Positions 25,084 to 34,192 are shown, counted from the first letter of the stretch. The stretch: 64,000 nt of DNA from RH-AL1 sp965198495 (GCA_965198495.1 CBDAPL010000001.1:1984001-2048000); one strand, 5' to 3'. The notes: generated from the letters alone by a model not told the origin. A program made the numbers and translations.

Positions 25084-26448
25084 CTAAAAAGCAGGCTGCA
25101 CGAGGCCGACGGTCTCTAGCGCCGCTTTCTGGCGTGCCGCCAAAACGTCCAGGTCGAAATCCGCGATCATCTCGTTGTAGAGACGGTGGAAATTCAGTTT
25201 CGCGTCGAGATGGAGAAAGACGCTGCCCAGGCCGATCGCCGCCCGATCCATGAAGACGAACTGCCGCGGCACCGTCACCGGTCCTTTCTGCTTTAACGCC
25301 TGATGTAATTGAAACGCCTCGCGACGACCGTACTGACCGGGAGCGACACCGTCGGCCACGGTGCGAACTCTGTCTTCGAGAAGCGGACCATATATGAAAC
25401 GCGCCCAGATATTCAGAGTCTCTATCAAGTCCTTCGTGAGACCTTTGAAGCCCCACATCTCGTAGGCGTGAACAACCTGCGCCGGGTCATTGTTGAAGAA
25501 GCCTCGGTAGAGCTCGACGACACCTGCGGCGAAGCGTACGGGAAACACGCGGATGCAGCCGTAATCGAGCAGGTTGATCCCCGACGGTTCACCGCCTTCA
25601 TCGCGAAAGACGGTATAGTTGCCGGGATGCGGATCGCCGTGGATCACGGCGTAATGGCTCATAGGATACCACCATGCCTTGTACATCGCGGCGGCGAGCC
25701 TGTTGCGAGTTTCCTGATCGGCATTCTTGAACGTCAGCAGTTTTTCTCCTTGAAGCCACCCCAAGGTCAGCAACCGCTTGGTCGATAGGTCCGCGTGAAC
25801 ACGCGGGACGCGCACCACGTCGACATCTGCGAGGATATGGGCATAGAGCGCCGCATTCTTGGCCTCGTGCCCGTAGTCGAGTTCCTCGCGAAGACGGTCG
25901 CCGATCTCCTTGGCCATCTCACGCGTGTCAATGGAGCCGGCAAACTGCCGCTGCAAACCGAACAGGATCTCGAGCTGCTTCAGGTCGGCTTCCACGGCAG
26001 ACTGCATGTCCGGGTATTGCAGCTTGCAAGCGACCGGCGCGCCATCTCTGGTCGTCGCCCTGTGGACCTGACCAAGTGAAGCGGCGGCGGCGGGGTTGAG
26101 ATCGAAAGAGCCGAAGCGCGTCTGCCAATCGGCGCCGAGTTCGGCCATCATCCGGCGCTTGACGAAGGCGGCGCCCATCGGCGGCGCGTCGTTCTGCAGT
26201 TTCTGAAGTTCCTCGACATACTCCGGCGGCAGCAGATCGGGAATGGTCGACATCATCTGAGCGACCTTCATCAGCGGTCCCTTCAGACCGCCCAGCGCTT
26301 GCGTGAGGGCGGCCGCGTTGTTGATCTCGCCCTTGGCATTGAAGAGTTTTGTGCCCGCCATGCGTGCCGCGACGCCGCTCATGTTGACACCAACACGGGC
26401 ATAGCGCGCGGCGCGGGCGGTGAAACGATTGGCTTCGGAGTCGGTCAT
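25084..26448 (-). CDS. ABC1/AarF/UbiB-family atypical kinase
   Basis: The 454-residue protein shows the family's KGPLMKVAQMMS block (variant of KxGQ) near residue 58, the alanine-rich nucleotide loop AAAASLGQVHRA near residue 120, VACKLQYP with the ATP lysine, the catalytic HGDPHPGN near residue 280 and LLDYGCIR in place of DFG. Members act in ubiquinone synthesis or lipid homeostasis; this subgroup (length about 450, no C-terminal membrane helices) is not classical UbiB. It lies alone between the oxidase subunit and an unknown membrane pair. Confidence 0.88.
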   Translation of the reverse strand: MTDSEANRFTARAARYARVGVNMSGVAARMAGTKLFNAKGEINNAAALTQALGGLKGPLMKVAQMMSTIPDLLPPEYVEELQKLQNDAPPMGAAFVKRRMMAELGADWQTRFGSFDLNPAAAASLGQVHRATTRDGAPVACKLQYPDMQSAVEADLKQLEILFGLQRQFAGSIDTREMAKEIGDRLREELDYGHEAKNAALYAHILADVDVVRVPRVHADLSTKRLLTLGWLQGEKLLTFKNADQETRNRLAAAMYKAWWYPMSHYAVIHGDPHPGNYTVFRDEGGEPSGINLLDYGCIRVFPVRFAAGVVELYRGFFNNDPAQVVHAYEMWGFKGLTKDLIETLNIWARFIYGPLLEDRVRTVADGVAPGQYGRREAFQLHQALKQKGPVTVPRQFVFMDRAAIGLGSVFLHLDAKLNFHRLYNEMIADFDLDVLAARQKAALETVGLVQPAF

Positions 26449-26684
26449 GAGTACCCGGATTGAGCATGTGTCTTTGCCCGACGGGCGATGTGAACGTCAT
26501 CGATCTCGCCAGCGGCAAGAGCAAGAACGCTTGCCGTCGCATGCGCTGGATCGACGCGAATGACCAGCCATCGGAGGCAGGAATAGTGTGAGGAGGCGCA
26601 GACCACGTGTCCGGGGCCGCTGATCAAGGGACCCTCGCGGGCTCGACGTGTGACGCCGGCCAGTACAGCACCACCGCTCTGCGC

Positions 26685-27350
26685 TCAGAAACGCGTCGGC
26701 TTGCCATCAAACCAAACACATTCTGCCGCGGCTTTAACAGGATCGACGCCGGGCGGCGCGTTGCTCGGTGCGGTGTAGCGACCGTCGACGGCGACATGCA
26801 GCGTGTTGAAGGTCTGCTTATCGACCCCGCCGGCATAATAGCAATATTGATGATCGGGCAGCTTGCCATCCGGCGCGAAATTATAGCCGGTGACCACCTC
26901 GCCGGTGCCCCAGCGTACGGCCTTGAAGACCGTGTAGTGCGTCTGCACCTGATTGTTGGAAAGCGGCGCCGCGTCGGCTTTCAGCTGGTCGCGCGTGGGG
27001 CGAGGCAGAGCGTCCGCCATCTTCACGGTCGCGTTTGGGTCCATCTGGACCTGCGCCGCCGGGTCGAGCTTCACGGTCGAGGCCGGATCGAGCTCGGCGT
27101 GAAGCTTCGAGCGTTCAAGCGCCTTGGTGAGCGTGTCTGCCAGGCGATCGGCGGCGCCGCTCGCATCGCGGCTTTTCGCGACGCCGAGGAAGGCGAGACC
27201 CACGCCGGCGCCGATTAGCAGCCCCATCACGCCTACCGCCGCGAGCCGGATGCCCCAGGCCTTGGCCGAGATCAGCCGCGCGTCGGCCAATACGCGATCG
27301 TTTACGGCGCCCGCGAGCGCCTTGTTCGCCTTGGTCCCGGCGATGAGCAC
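26685..27350 (-). CDS. membrane-anchored protein with octapeptide repeats, unknown function
   Basis: The 221-residue protein has one membrane helix (about residues 33-56, IRLAAVGVMGLLIGAGVGLAFLG), a helical segment, then three 8-residue repeats (LDPASTVK, LDPAAQVQ, MDPNATVK) near residues 90-114, and a C-terminal domain of about 90 residues with two Cys and a WGTGEVVTGYNFAPDGK...HQYCYYAGG block. The GTG start lies 4 bases after the stop of the 412-residue gene, so the two are one operon and probably partners. The C-terminal domain is likely periplasmic. No family recognised. Confidence 0.72.
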   Translation of the reverse strand: MLIAGTKANKALAGAVNDRVLADARLISAKAWGIRLAAVGVMGLLIGAGVGLAFLGVAKSRDASGAADRLADTLTKALERSKLHAELDPASTVKLDPAAQVQMDPNATVKMADALPRPTRDQLKADAAPLSNNQVQTHYTVFKAVRWGTGEVVTGYNFAPDGKLPDHQYCYYAGGVDKQTFNTLHVAVDGRYTAPSNAPPGVDPVKAAAECVWFDGKPTRF

Positions 27351-27354
27351 AGGG

Positions 27355-28578
27355 TCAGGCCGCCCCGGACGGCGTCGAAGCGACCAGGGTCGGCCGCATC
27401 GGACCCTGCGGCTTGGACGCGTCGCCGAACTCGGCTTTCAGCTCGACGGGGCCCATCGGCTCGGCTTGGGCGACGGGCTGCAGGGCAGGGGCCAATGGTT
27501 CGATCCGCTGGCCTACCATGGCCTTTGCCACCGCCTCGTTGGCGGCGTGGCGCGCGTGCTCGTCCAGCGATGCCGTCAAGGGTCCGAGCAGATGGTCGAC
27601 TAGATCGAGATCGTCGACCTCGATCGGGTCTTTGCGCTGGCGTAGCGGTGTCACGGACGCAAGGGCGAGAGCCGTCGCGGCAAGCGACGCGAATATCGCG
27701 GGAAAAAACACGAAGATGCGAAGGAAACTGTGCAACTCGCCTTCGGAGACCTCGGTGGGATCCTTCCCAAAAAACATTCCGGTAAACGAGTGCAGCTGCG
27801 AGTTCAGGATCGCGTCGCGGCGTACCAGTTCGAGATCGCTGACCGATTTCGCGCTCGCCGTCGGGTCGAGCCCGTCGCGGACCTTGCGCGCCTCATCGAG
27901 CTTTATGGAGGCTTCGGTATGCGCCGCCTGGGCGTCGGCGAGGTTGCCCGCCATCACCTTCTGCCGGCCATCGATATGGCATTCCTGGCTCGAGAAGCGG
28001 CGACCTTGCGAGTTGCTGTGCCAGACACGTGTGCACTTATCGGGCGGGAGTGCGCCGAGCTCGGTATTCAGCGACTTCAGGCGCGCCTCGGAATCGTCGA
28101 GCTCGGCGCCACGCTGTTTTACGACGGCATCGGCGGCGGCAACCTTTGCGGCGTAATTTGCCTGAGCGCTCTGCGCATCCTTGAGCGCGATCGTCGCGTG
28201 AGTGACGTCGATGAGGCGCGGCCGGAACATGACCTCTCCCAGCTGCGAGAGCGACTTCACGCTGACGGCCACCGCGCAGAGGACCATGATCGCGAAGACG
28301 AGTTTCCAGAAGACGTTGGGCTGCGTGCGTAGGGCGAGCGCGAGCGGCACGCGGGCGATTTCGATCCCTGCGTAGGCGATCGGCGCCAGCATCATCATCG
28401 ACATGGTCGTGGCGTCGCCGTGACCGTAGATCTTGGCGAAGAACCAAGCCGACAGCAGAGATGTTACGACGACGGCAAGCTCGATGCCGTAGGCCATGCC
28501 AAGGTACTTGTAGTCGATCCGATAGCCTTGCGAAGCGTTGAACGCATGCTTTTCGGCAAAAAATCCGACGTCGCTCAT
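27355..28578 (-). CDS. four-helix membrane protein with long coiled-coil loop, unknown function (DUF4407-like layout)
   Basis: The 407-residue protein has helices near residues 26-48, 58-80 and 90-112, then a coiled coil of about 150 residues (TIALKDAQSAQANYAAKVAAADAVVKQ...) that includes two cysteines (DKCTRVW, SSQECHI), a fourth helix near residue 290 (LRIFVFFPAIFASLAATALALA), and a cytoplasmic acidic/Pro-rich tail with IEVDDLDLVDHLL. ATG 28578 follows a strong GGAGGAG site. The layout resembles DUF4407 proteins, but I cannot confirm homology. It heads a two-gene operon. Confidence 0.75.
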   Translation of the reverse strand: MSDVGFFAEKHAFNASQGYRIDYKYLGMAYGIELAVVVTSLLSAWFFAKIYGHGDATTMSMMMLAPIAYAGIEIARVPLALALRTQPNVFWKLVFAIMVLCAVAVSVKSLSQLGEVMFRPRLIDVTHATIALKDAQSAQANYAAKVAAADAVVKQRGAELDDSEARLKSLNTELGALPPDKCTRVWHSNSQGRRFSSQECHIDGRQKVMAGNLADAQAAHTEASIKLDEARKVRDGLDPTASAKSVSDLELVRRDAILNSQLHSFTGMFFGKDPTEVSEGELHSFLRIFVFFPAIFASLAATALALASVTPLRQRKDPIEVDDLDLVDHLLGPLTASLDEHARHAANEAVAKAMVGQRIEPLAPALQPVAQAEPMGPVELKAEFGDASKPQGPMRPTLVASTPSGAA

Positions 28579-28671
28579 CAAGCTCCTCCCCAAGCGGAGG
28601 ATGAATCCTTAAGAGGAGGTTATGGCACCGCTAGGGCGGATGTTGTGCGCGGGTCTCGCATGCAGACAAGC

Positions 28672-29547
28672 TCAGACCGCGTTCGAAGCGCTGACGCCGG
28701 CGGTGACGTCGATCGCGGCACCAGAAATCATCCGCGCCGCCTCGGAGGCGAGAAACACGACCACCGGCGCGATATCGTCGGGATCGATGAAGGCGATGCC
28801 GAGCGGCGACTGCCCGCTCATCTTCTCGCGCGCGACCGCCTCAAGTTCATCGGTCGTCTTCGGGCTCCGGAGGTCGCCCGCGGCTTGCGCGTAGCGCTCG
28901 CGATGGCGAGTCAGCGGCGTGTCGATCAGGCCGGGAATGACCGCGTTGACGGTGATCTTATGGAGCCCCAGCTCAAGCGCCGCCGATTTCATCAGCCCGA
29001 GAAGACCCCATTTCGAGGCGGAGTAAGCCGACCCGAACTTGGTCCCGTGCTGACCCTGGGTCGATGAGGTTATGATGATCCGGCCGCCGCCACGTTTGAC
29101 GATGTGCGGGGCCACGGCGCGGATCGCGTTCATAGTCCCGGTCAGATTGACGTCGATCTGGTCATGCCAGTCCGCATCCTCCATCTCAAGGATGGCCTTG
29201 AAGCTCTGGATCCCGGCATTCGCGAACAGAATGTCGATGCCGCCGAAAGCCTGTGCCGCGCGATCGGCCGCCGCGCGCAAATTATCAAGGTCGCGTTGGT
29301 CGAGGGTCTCGGAACGCCAACGCGCCCCTGTCGCCTCGACAAGCCTGCCGGTCTCGTCGAGTTCGGCCGAGGTCGCCGGCGTCACGTCGAGCGTGTCGCT
29401 GACGTGACCGGCGATGTCGATGCCGACGATGGAAGCGCCTTCTCGAGCCATGGCGATCGCCGAAGCCCGGCCGATCCCTCGCGCCGCGCCCGTGACAATC
29501 GCGACTTTGCCGTTCAGCGAGCCGCTCGCTCTGGGCATCAAGGTCAT
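28672..29547 (-). CDS. SDR-family NAD(P)-dependent oxidoreductase
   Basis: The 291-residue protein has TGAARGIG near residue 19, a VGIDIAG strand end suggesting NAD preference, NAGIQ near residue 105, catalytic Ser in ITSSTQGQ and YSASK. An insert after the second beta strand (SDTLDVTPATSAELDETG) lengthens it to 291 residues, as in the carveol-dehydrogenase-like SDR group. It reduces or oxidises a small alcohol or ketone; substrate unknown. ATG 29547 starts the conserved part. Confidence 0.87.
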   Translation of the reverse strand: MTLMPRASGSLNGKVAIVTGAARGIGRASAIAMAREGASIVGIDIAGHVSDTLDVTPATSAELDETGRLVEATGARWRSETLDQRDLDNLRAAADRAAQAFGGIDILFANAGIQSFKAILEMEDADWHDQIDVNLTGTMNAIRAVAPHIVKRGGGRIIITSSTQGQHGTKFGSAYSASKWGLLGLMKSAALELGLHKITVNAVIPGLIDTPLTRHRERYAQAAGDLRSPKTTDELEAVAREKMSGQSPLGIAFIDPDDIAPVVVFLASEAARMISGAAIDVTAGVSASNAV

Positions 29548-29762
29548 GGGGCTGCTCTCTTCTGTGATCGATCTGTTTGCGCACAAACAAGCGACTACAG
29601 AGAAAGCTCCTTCTCGGGGCGCCGCTGATGCATTTTTGGCACGTGCCTCTTTCGCGTCCGCCGAACCGGCGCACGATATTGCCAATGTCCCGCAAACCCG
29701 CCTTAAGGAGCGGGTTCAGCCCGATCGATGCGGTCCCCGGGGGGCGGGTGAGGCGAAACGAC

Positions 29763-29981
29763 ATGGAAAAACACGCGAACGACGAAGATCTGGCTGCATG
29801 GAAGGCCGAGTTGGAGCATTTGCGGCAGGAGCATCGCGATCTGGACGCCGCGATCGAAGCCCTCACGCATCTCGGCTCGGCCGACCGTCTGCAGGTGCAG
29901 CGCCTCAAGAAGCGAAAGCTGAGCCTTCGCGATCGGATGTCGTTCCTCGACGATCAGCTGACGCCCGATATCATCGCCTGA
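29763..29981 (+). CDS. YdcH family protein (DUF465)
   Basis: The 72-residue protein is almost wholly helical: LEHLRQEHRDLDAAIEALT, then LQVQRLKKRKLSLRDRMSFLDDQL, which is the DUF465/YdcH signature ending in the KKRKLxLRDxI motif. Function is unknown; the family is small, cytoplasmic and widespread in proteobacteria. ATG 29763 gives the usual family length. It is divergent from the SDR and convergent with the methyltransferase. Confidence 0.85.
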   Translation: MEKHANDEDLAAWKAELEHLRQEHRDLDAAIEALTHLGSADRLQVQRLKKRKLSLRDRMSFLDDQLTPDIIA

Positions 29982-30003
29982 CAAGAAGCGTCGAAGCCCT
30001 CGT

Positions 30004-31248
30004 TCAACCCAGCAGGCGGCGCTTCTTCTTCTTGGGCGCCCGTTGGAACGCCGCGAAGATCTCGACATGCGACGAGTAACGAAACTGGTCGATCGGTACG
30101 ATCGTGTCGACGTGAAAGCCCGCCGCCGTCAGGATCGCCGCGTCTCGCGCGAAGGTCTGCACGTCGCAGGCGACCGACGCCACACGCTGCAGGTCCGAGG
30201 CGGCTATGGCACGGACCTGCGCCTCCGCGCCGGCCCTTGGCGGATCGAGCACGACGGCGTCAAACCGATTGAGCTCGTCGACGGTGAGTGGGCGATGAAA
30301 CAGGTCGCGGACCACGACGCCAATGGGATGACCGCTCGCTCGCGAGGCACGATCCTGAGCGGCGAGCGCCGGACTATCATTGTCGAAGGCGATAACCTCC
30401 GCCTGCTCGGCGAGACGCAACGAAAACGCGCCGATGCCTGAGAACAGGTCGGCGACACGCTCCGCGCCAACGAGCGTGGCGGTGACGCGTTCGGCAAGCG
30501 CCGCCTCACCGGCATCCGTCGCCTGAACGAAGGCGCCGGGCGGCGGATCGACCCGCGCCTTGCCGATCCGGAACACCGGCCGGCGGCGCTCGACAACGAT
30601 CGCACCGTGATTGGCGAGCCGCGCGAGATCGTGCGAGAGGCCGACCGCGACCAGACGCTTGCGCTCGTTCTCGCCGAGCGGGCCGTGGCCGCGCAGATCG
30701 AGATCGAGGCCGCTTTCGGTCGCCGTGGCGACGATGTCCAGGGGTTTCTTCGACAAAGCGAGGGCATCGGCGACAGCGCGGGCGGCCCGCAAGCTTGTGG
30801 CGAGGCGCGGGTCGAGGATCGGGCATTGGTCGATCGCCACGATTGCATGGGAGCGCGCCTGCATGAAACCGACGCGGGTACGTCCATCCTCTTCGGTGCG
30901 CGCATGGAACGTCGCGCGACGTCGGCCCGCGCCGTGCGCGTCGAGCATCGGCGCCACTTCGGCGGCGACATGGAAGCGGGCAAGCGCCTCTATAAGCAGG
31001 CCGCGCTTCCAGGCGGCATAAGGCGCAAACGCGAACGCCTGAACGGCGCAGCCACCGCAACTTGTGAAATAGGGGCAGATCGGCGCGATACGATCCGGGC
31101 TCGGCGCGAGGATGCCGACAAGGGTCGCGCGATCACCCTCGCGATCGACGGTGACCGTTTCGCCGGGCAGGGCGTAGGGGACGCCGATCCGAACGTCGTC
31201 ATGCGTCGCAACGCCCTCGCCGCGGCGGCCCAGGCGTTCGATCGTCAT
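30004..31248 (-). CDS. class I SAM-dependent RNA methyltransferase, TrmA/RlmD (m5U) family
   Basis: The 414-residue protein has an N-terminal TRAM-like domain (residues 1-50), three clustered Cys of a 4Fe-4S site (CPYFTSCGGC) near residue 60 and a fourth in DQCPIL near residue 145, then a Rossmann methyltransferase domain with ADLFSGIGAFSLRLAEQ near residue 275 and LDPPRAG near residue 335. The catalytic cysteine is in VACDVQTFARD. These enzymes make 5-methyluridine in rRNA or tRNA; which target is not decided. The end is very basic (PKKKKRRLLG). Confidence 0.9.
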   Translation of the reverse strand: MTIERLGRRGEGVATHDDVRIGVPYALPGETVTVDREGDRATLVGILAPSPDRIAPICPYFTSCGGCAVQAFAFAPYAAWKRGLLIEALARFHVAAEVAPMLDAHGAGRRRATFHARTEEDGRTRVGFMQARSHAIVAIDQCPILDPRLATSLRAARAVADALALSKKPLDIVATATESGLDLDLRGHGPLGENERKRLVAVGLSHDLARLANHGAIVVERRRPVFRIGKARVDPPPGAFVQATDAGEAALAERVTATLVGAERVADLFSGIGAFSLRLAEQAEVIAFDNDSPALAAQDRASRASGHPIGVVVRDLFHRPLTVDELNRFDAVVLDPPRAGAEAQVRAIAASDLQRVASVACDVQTFARDAAILTAAGFHVDTIVPIDQFRYSSHVEIFAAFQRAPKKKKRRLLG

Positions 31249-31363
31249 GCGGGTCAAAGTCGAGGAAGGCGTTATGGTGTGGGCTCCATCGGCATACGCG
31301 GCGCGGCACCTTAGACGATCGACGCGAAAGCAGCCACGTGGGCGGACCTGTGACGCCTCAACG

Positions 31364-31391
31364 AAAAAGGCCGGGCGAGGAGCCCGGCCTT
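31364..31391 (-). terminator. Rho-independent terminator
   Basis: AAGGCCGGGCT-CCTC-GCCCGGCCTT on the minus strand, followed by a T-run. It ends the small membrane-protein gene at 31412-31573. Confidence 0.8.
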
Positions 31392-31411
31392 CGAGAGAGA
31401 CGCGGATCGGG

Positions 31412-31573
31412 TCAAGCCATTGCGGGGAGGCCCGTCTGAGCCACGAGCGCGGTGGCACGTCGTTGGGCGGCCGCTTCGTCGTAGAGAGCCTGCTCCTCCT
31501 GCTTCTTCTTGAGGGAGAAGCGGATGATCGCCGCGGCGCAAGCGCAGATGACCGCCGCGATACCGAGGATCAT
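31412..31573 (-). CDS. 53-residue single-helix membrane protein, unknown
   Basis: ATG 31573 opens a 53-codon frame: a membrane helix (MILGIAAVICACAAAIIRF) followed by a basic and acidic helical tail (SLKKKQEEQALYDEAAAQRRATALVAQ) and a stop at 31412. Codon use is GC-rich at third positions like its neighbours, and a strong terminator sits 21 bases downstream on the same strand, which supports a real transcription unit. The ribosome site (GGGATA) is weak. No family recognised. Confidence 0.62.
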   Translation of the reverse strand: MILGIAAVICACAAAIIRFSLKKKQEEQALYDEAAAQRRATALVAQTGLPAMA

Positions 31574-31872
31574 GAAGCAGTATCCCGACGGTCTGACACA
31601 ACATATTTGCGTTGCTGTCGAGCCGGCGACATGCGAGGCGCCGCAATTTCAACGACGACGTAGTTCGATGTGCGCTTTGGGTACAGGCTCCGATGCGCCA
31701 ACGTTGTCATACGAGACGACCTTGCCTACAACATCGCAGGCCGAGCGGATCGGCTGTGCGGACCCGGCACTGCGCCTGCACCACGCCAAGGCACATTATG
31801 TGCCAGGAGGATCCTTGAGGCGGGAGACCCCGGCGTCGTATGGCAAACAGAACAGGATCGGGTTTTCACCCA
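31574..31872. other. intergenic stretch without a supported gene
   Basis: Divergent control region between the small membrane protein and the ANTAR regulator. Short frames here have poor codon pattern; no repeat or hairpin stands out. Confidence 0.4.
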
Positions 31873-33147
31873 ATGACGTCAGCGTTCGTTCTGAACAGCG
31901 GCGGGGCCGGAGCGCCTTCGCTAAGGTCCGATCTCGAAAGCGTTGGCATCGATGTGCTGGGCTCGGCGGAGATCAAGTCGATGGTGCAGGACGTGATCCG
32001 CGGGGCTCCCGATCTGGTCGTCTGCTACGATAATCATCCGGATGATGCCCTGTTCGCGGGCACCGCCGCCCTTAGAAACGCAGCACCTCGGCCCGTCGTC
32101 GTCTTCACCAGTGATCCCGATGCCGAAAAGATCGAGCGTGCGACGAGTTCGGGGATCCATGCCTACGTCATAAACGGCTACGGATTGCATCGATTGCGTT
32201 CGGTCATTCACGTGGCCCAGGCGAGGTTCCGCCACGACCAGCTGCTCCGCGACGAACTCTCCGACGTCAGCCATCGCTTCAGCGAGCGCAAGCTGACCGA
32301 CCGTGCCAAGGGCATCCTCATGCGCGTGCGCAATATCTCCGAGGATGAGGCCTACAAGGTTCTACGCACGGCGGCGATGCAATCGAAGCAGCGAATCGGA
32401 CAGGTCGCGCAACAAGTCATCGATGCCGCGCGCTACGCGGAGGCGGTGAACCGCGCCGGCCAACTCCGCATGCTGTCGCAACGCATCGTCAAGCTCTACG
32501 CCCTGATGTGTGCCGGCGTGACGCCAGAGGCGACCGCGGCGCTTTGCAAGGATTCGATCGAGCAGATCGAGGCTAATCTCGCGATTCTCGGCCGTACGCT
32601 GTCGAAAGCGACCTTCGGTGATCTGCTCGATGCGGTGTTGACGCCTTGGGTACCGCTCAAGACGACGCTCCGCGATTCACCGGCGACCAGCAAACTGATC
32701 GAGATTGATCGTCTTGCCGAGCGCCTGCTGATGCAAGCCGAGGCGTTGACGAAGAACCTCGAGACGGCGGGCTTCGCGGCGGCGCTGCACGTCATCAACG
32801 TCTCGGGACGCCAGCGCATGCTCTCGCAGCGGCTTGCCAAGCACGCGACGATCGCCGCCCTCGTCAAAGGGCCGGCCGCGGCGGCCAATCGCGAGGCGGC
32901 GCGCTCAACACACAAAATGTTCGTCGACGGGCTGGCCTATCTCAACGGCATTCCTCTTAGCACGCCGGAAATCAGGGCCTTGTTGGAAGAGGCCGGTGCC
33001 GCGTGGTCGGATCTGCAGGTCGCGCTCGCGAAGATCGATGATGCGCAAGCCCGCATCAGCGTCGCGACGTTGAGCGAGACGTTGCTCGCGCAGTTCGAGC
33101 AATTGACAAGCCTCTACGAGCGCAGCATGCAGATGCTACTGGAGTGA
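31873..33147 (+). CDS. ANTAR-type antiterminator fused to two PilJ (nitrate-sensor-like) domains
   Basis: The 424-residue protein starts with a receiver-like domain (residues 1-115; LVVCYD holds the possible acceptor Asp, but the usual switch Lys is replaced in AYVINGY). An ANTAR RNA-binding helix follows (about 130-180, FSERKLTDRAKGILMRVRNISEDEAYKVLRTAAM). Two PilJ-type helical domains come next, marked by NRAGQLRMLSQRIVK near residue 200 and NVSGRQRMLSQRLAK near residue 310, which resemble the nitrate-binding P-box. There is no membrane helix. It is probably a cytoplasmic antiterminator sensing an anion such as nitrate. ATG 31840 is an alternative start. Confidence 0.8.
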   Translation: MTSAFVLNSGGAGAPSLRSDLESVGIDVLGSAEIKSMVQDVIRGAPDLVVCYDNHPDDALFAGTAALRNAAPRPVVVFTSDPDAEKIERATSSGIHAYVINGYGLHRLRSVIHVAQARFRHDQLLRDELSDVSHRFSERKLTDRAKGILMRVRNISEDEAYKVLRTAAMQSKQRIGQVAQQVIDAARYAEAVNRAGQLRMLSQRIVKLYALMCAGVTPEATAALCKDSIEQIEANLAILGRTLSKATFGDLLDAVLTPWVPLKTTLRDSPATSKLIEIDRLAERLLMQAEALTKNLETAGFAAALHVINVSGRQRMLSQRLAKHATIAALVKGPAAAANREAARSTHKMFVDGLAYLNGIPLSTPEIRALLEEAGAAWSDLQVALAKIDDAQARISVATLSETLLAQFEQLTSLYERSMQMLLE

Positions 33148-33256
33148 ATGGGCGCCACTGTCGCACGCTTGAAACGCGGTCTTGGCGAACTTCGGCCTTG
33201 TATTCGCGTGCCATTCCATCCTCGACGCGTAAATTCGGGCATTGAATTTTAGAAAA

Positions 33257-34192
33257 ATGAGCGTGCCCGCACCCGATCCATTCGACCCTGCCCGCTCGTT
33301 TCAGGGTCTTATCCTGACCTTGCAAAGCTTCTGGGCGGGGCAGGGGTGCCTGCTCCTCCAGCCCTATGACATGGAGGTCGGCGCCGGCACGTTCCACCCG
33401 GCGACGACACTGCGCGCGCTGGGGCCGAAGCCGTGGCGCGCCGCTTATGTCCAGGCCTCGCGCCGGCCCAAGGATGGCCGCTACGGCGAGAACCCCAATC
33501 GGCTGCAGCATTATTATCAATACCAGGTGATCCTAAAGCCGTCGCCGGACGATCTTCAGGATCTCTACCTCGCCTCGCTGAGGGCGATCGGCATCGATCT
33601 CGCGCTGCATGACGTGCGCTTCGTCGAGGACGATTGGGAGAGCCCGACGCTCGGCGCCTGGGGGCTCGGCTGGGAGTGCTGGTGCGACGGCATGGAAGTG
33701 TCGCAGTTCACCTATTTCCAGCAGGTCGCAGGCATCGAGTGCGCGCCGGTTTCGGGCGAGCTGACGTATGGATTGGAGCGCCTCGCCATGTACGTGCAGG
33801 GCGTCGATTCGATCTACGACCTGAATTTCAATGGGCATGACGGCGACGCGAAGATCACCTACGGCGACGTCTTTTTACAGGCCGAGCAGGAGTACAGCCG
33901 GCATAACTTCGAGGCGTCGAACGCCGAAATGCTCTTTCGCCACTTCGTCGATGCCGAAACCGAGTGCCGCTCGCTGCTCGAGCAGGGCAACAAAGACGGC
34001 GAGCGAGCGCTGATCGTGCTACCCGCCTACGACCAGTGCATCAAGGCTTCCCACGCCTTCAACCTGCTCGATGCGCGCGGCGTGATCTCGGTGACGGAAC
34101 GGCAGAGCTACATCCTGCGGGTGCGCGAACTCGCGAAGGCGTGCGGGGCGGCGTGGCTGCGCACCGAGGCGGGCGGCGCCGGGCCGGCTTGA
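33257..34192 (+). CDS. glyQ: glycine--tRNA ligase alpha subunit
   Basis: The 311-residue catalytic subunit charges tRNA-Gly as part of an alpha2beta2 enzyme. Class II motifs are intact: SFQGLILTLQSFWAGQGCLLLQPYDMEVGAGTFHP at the start, QASRRPKDGRYGENPNRLQHYYQYQV, and WECWCDGMEVSQFTYFQQ. ATG 33257 follows an A-rich segment; a TTG at 33242 is in frame. glyS follows 700 bases later with an opposite-strand gene between. Confidence 0.96.
   Translation: MSVPAPDPFDPARSFQGLILTLQSFWAGQGCLLLQPYDMEVGAGTFHPATTLRALGPKPWRAAYVQASRRPKDGRYGENPNRLQHYYQYQVILKPSPDDLQDLYLASLRAIGIDLALHDVRFVEDDWESPTLGAWGLGWECWCDGMEVSQFTYFQQVAGIECAPVSGELTYGLERLAMYVQGVDSIYDLNFNGHDGDAKITYGDVFLQAEQEYSRHNFEASNAEMLFRHFVDAETECRSLLEQGNKDGERALIVLPAYDQCIKASHAFNLLDARGVISVTERQSYILRVRELAKACGAAWLRTEAGGAGPA

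Noticed and set aside
26466..26591. 41-codon plus-strand frame (MCLCPTGDVNVIDLAS...) between the ABC1 kinase and the membrane pair
   Set aside because: No ribosome site and no supporting context; could be chance.
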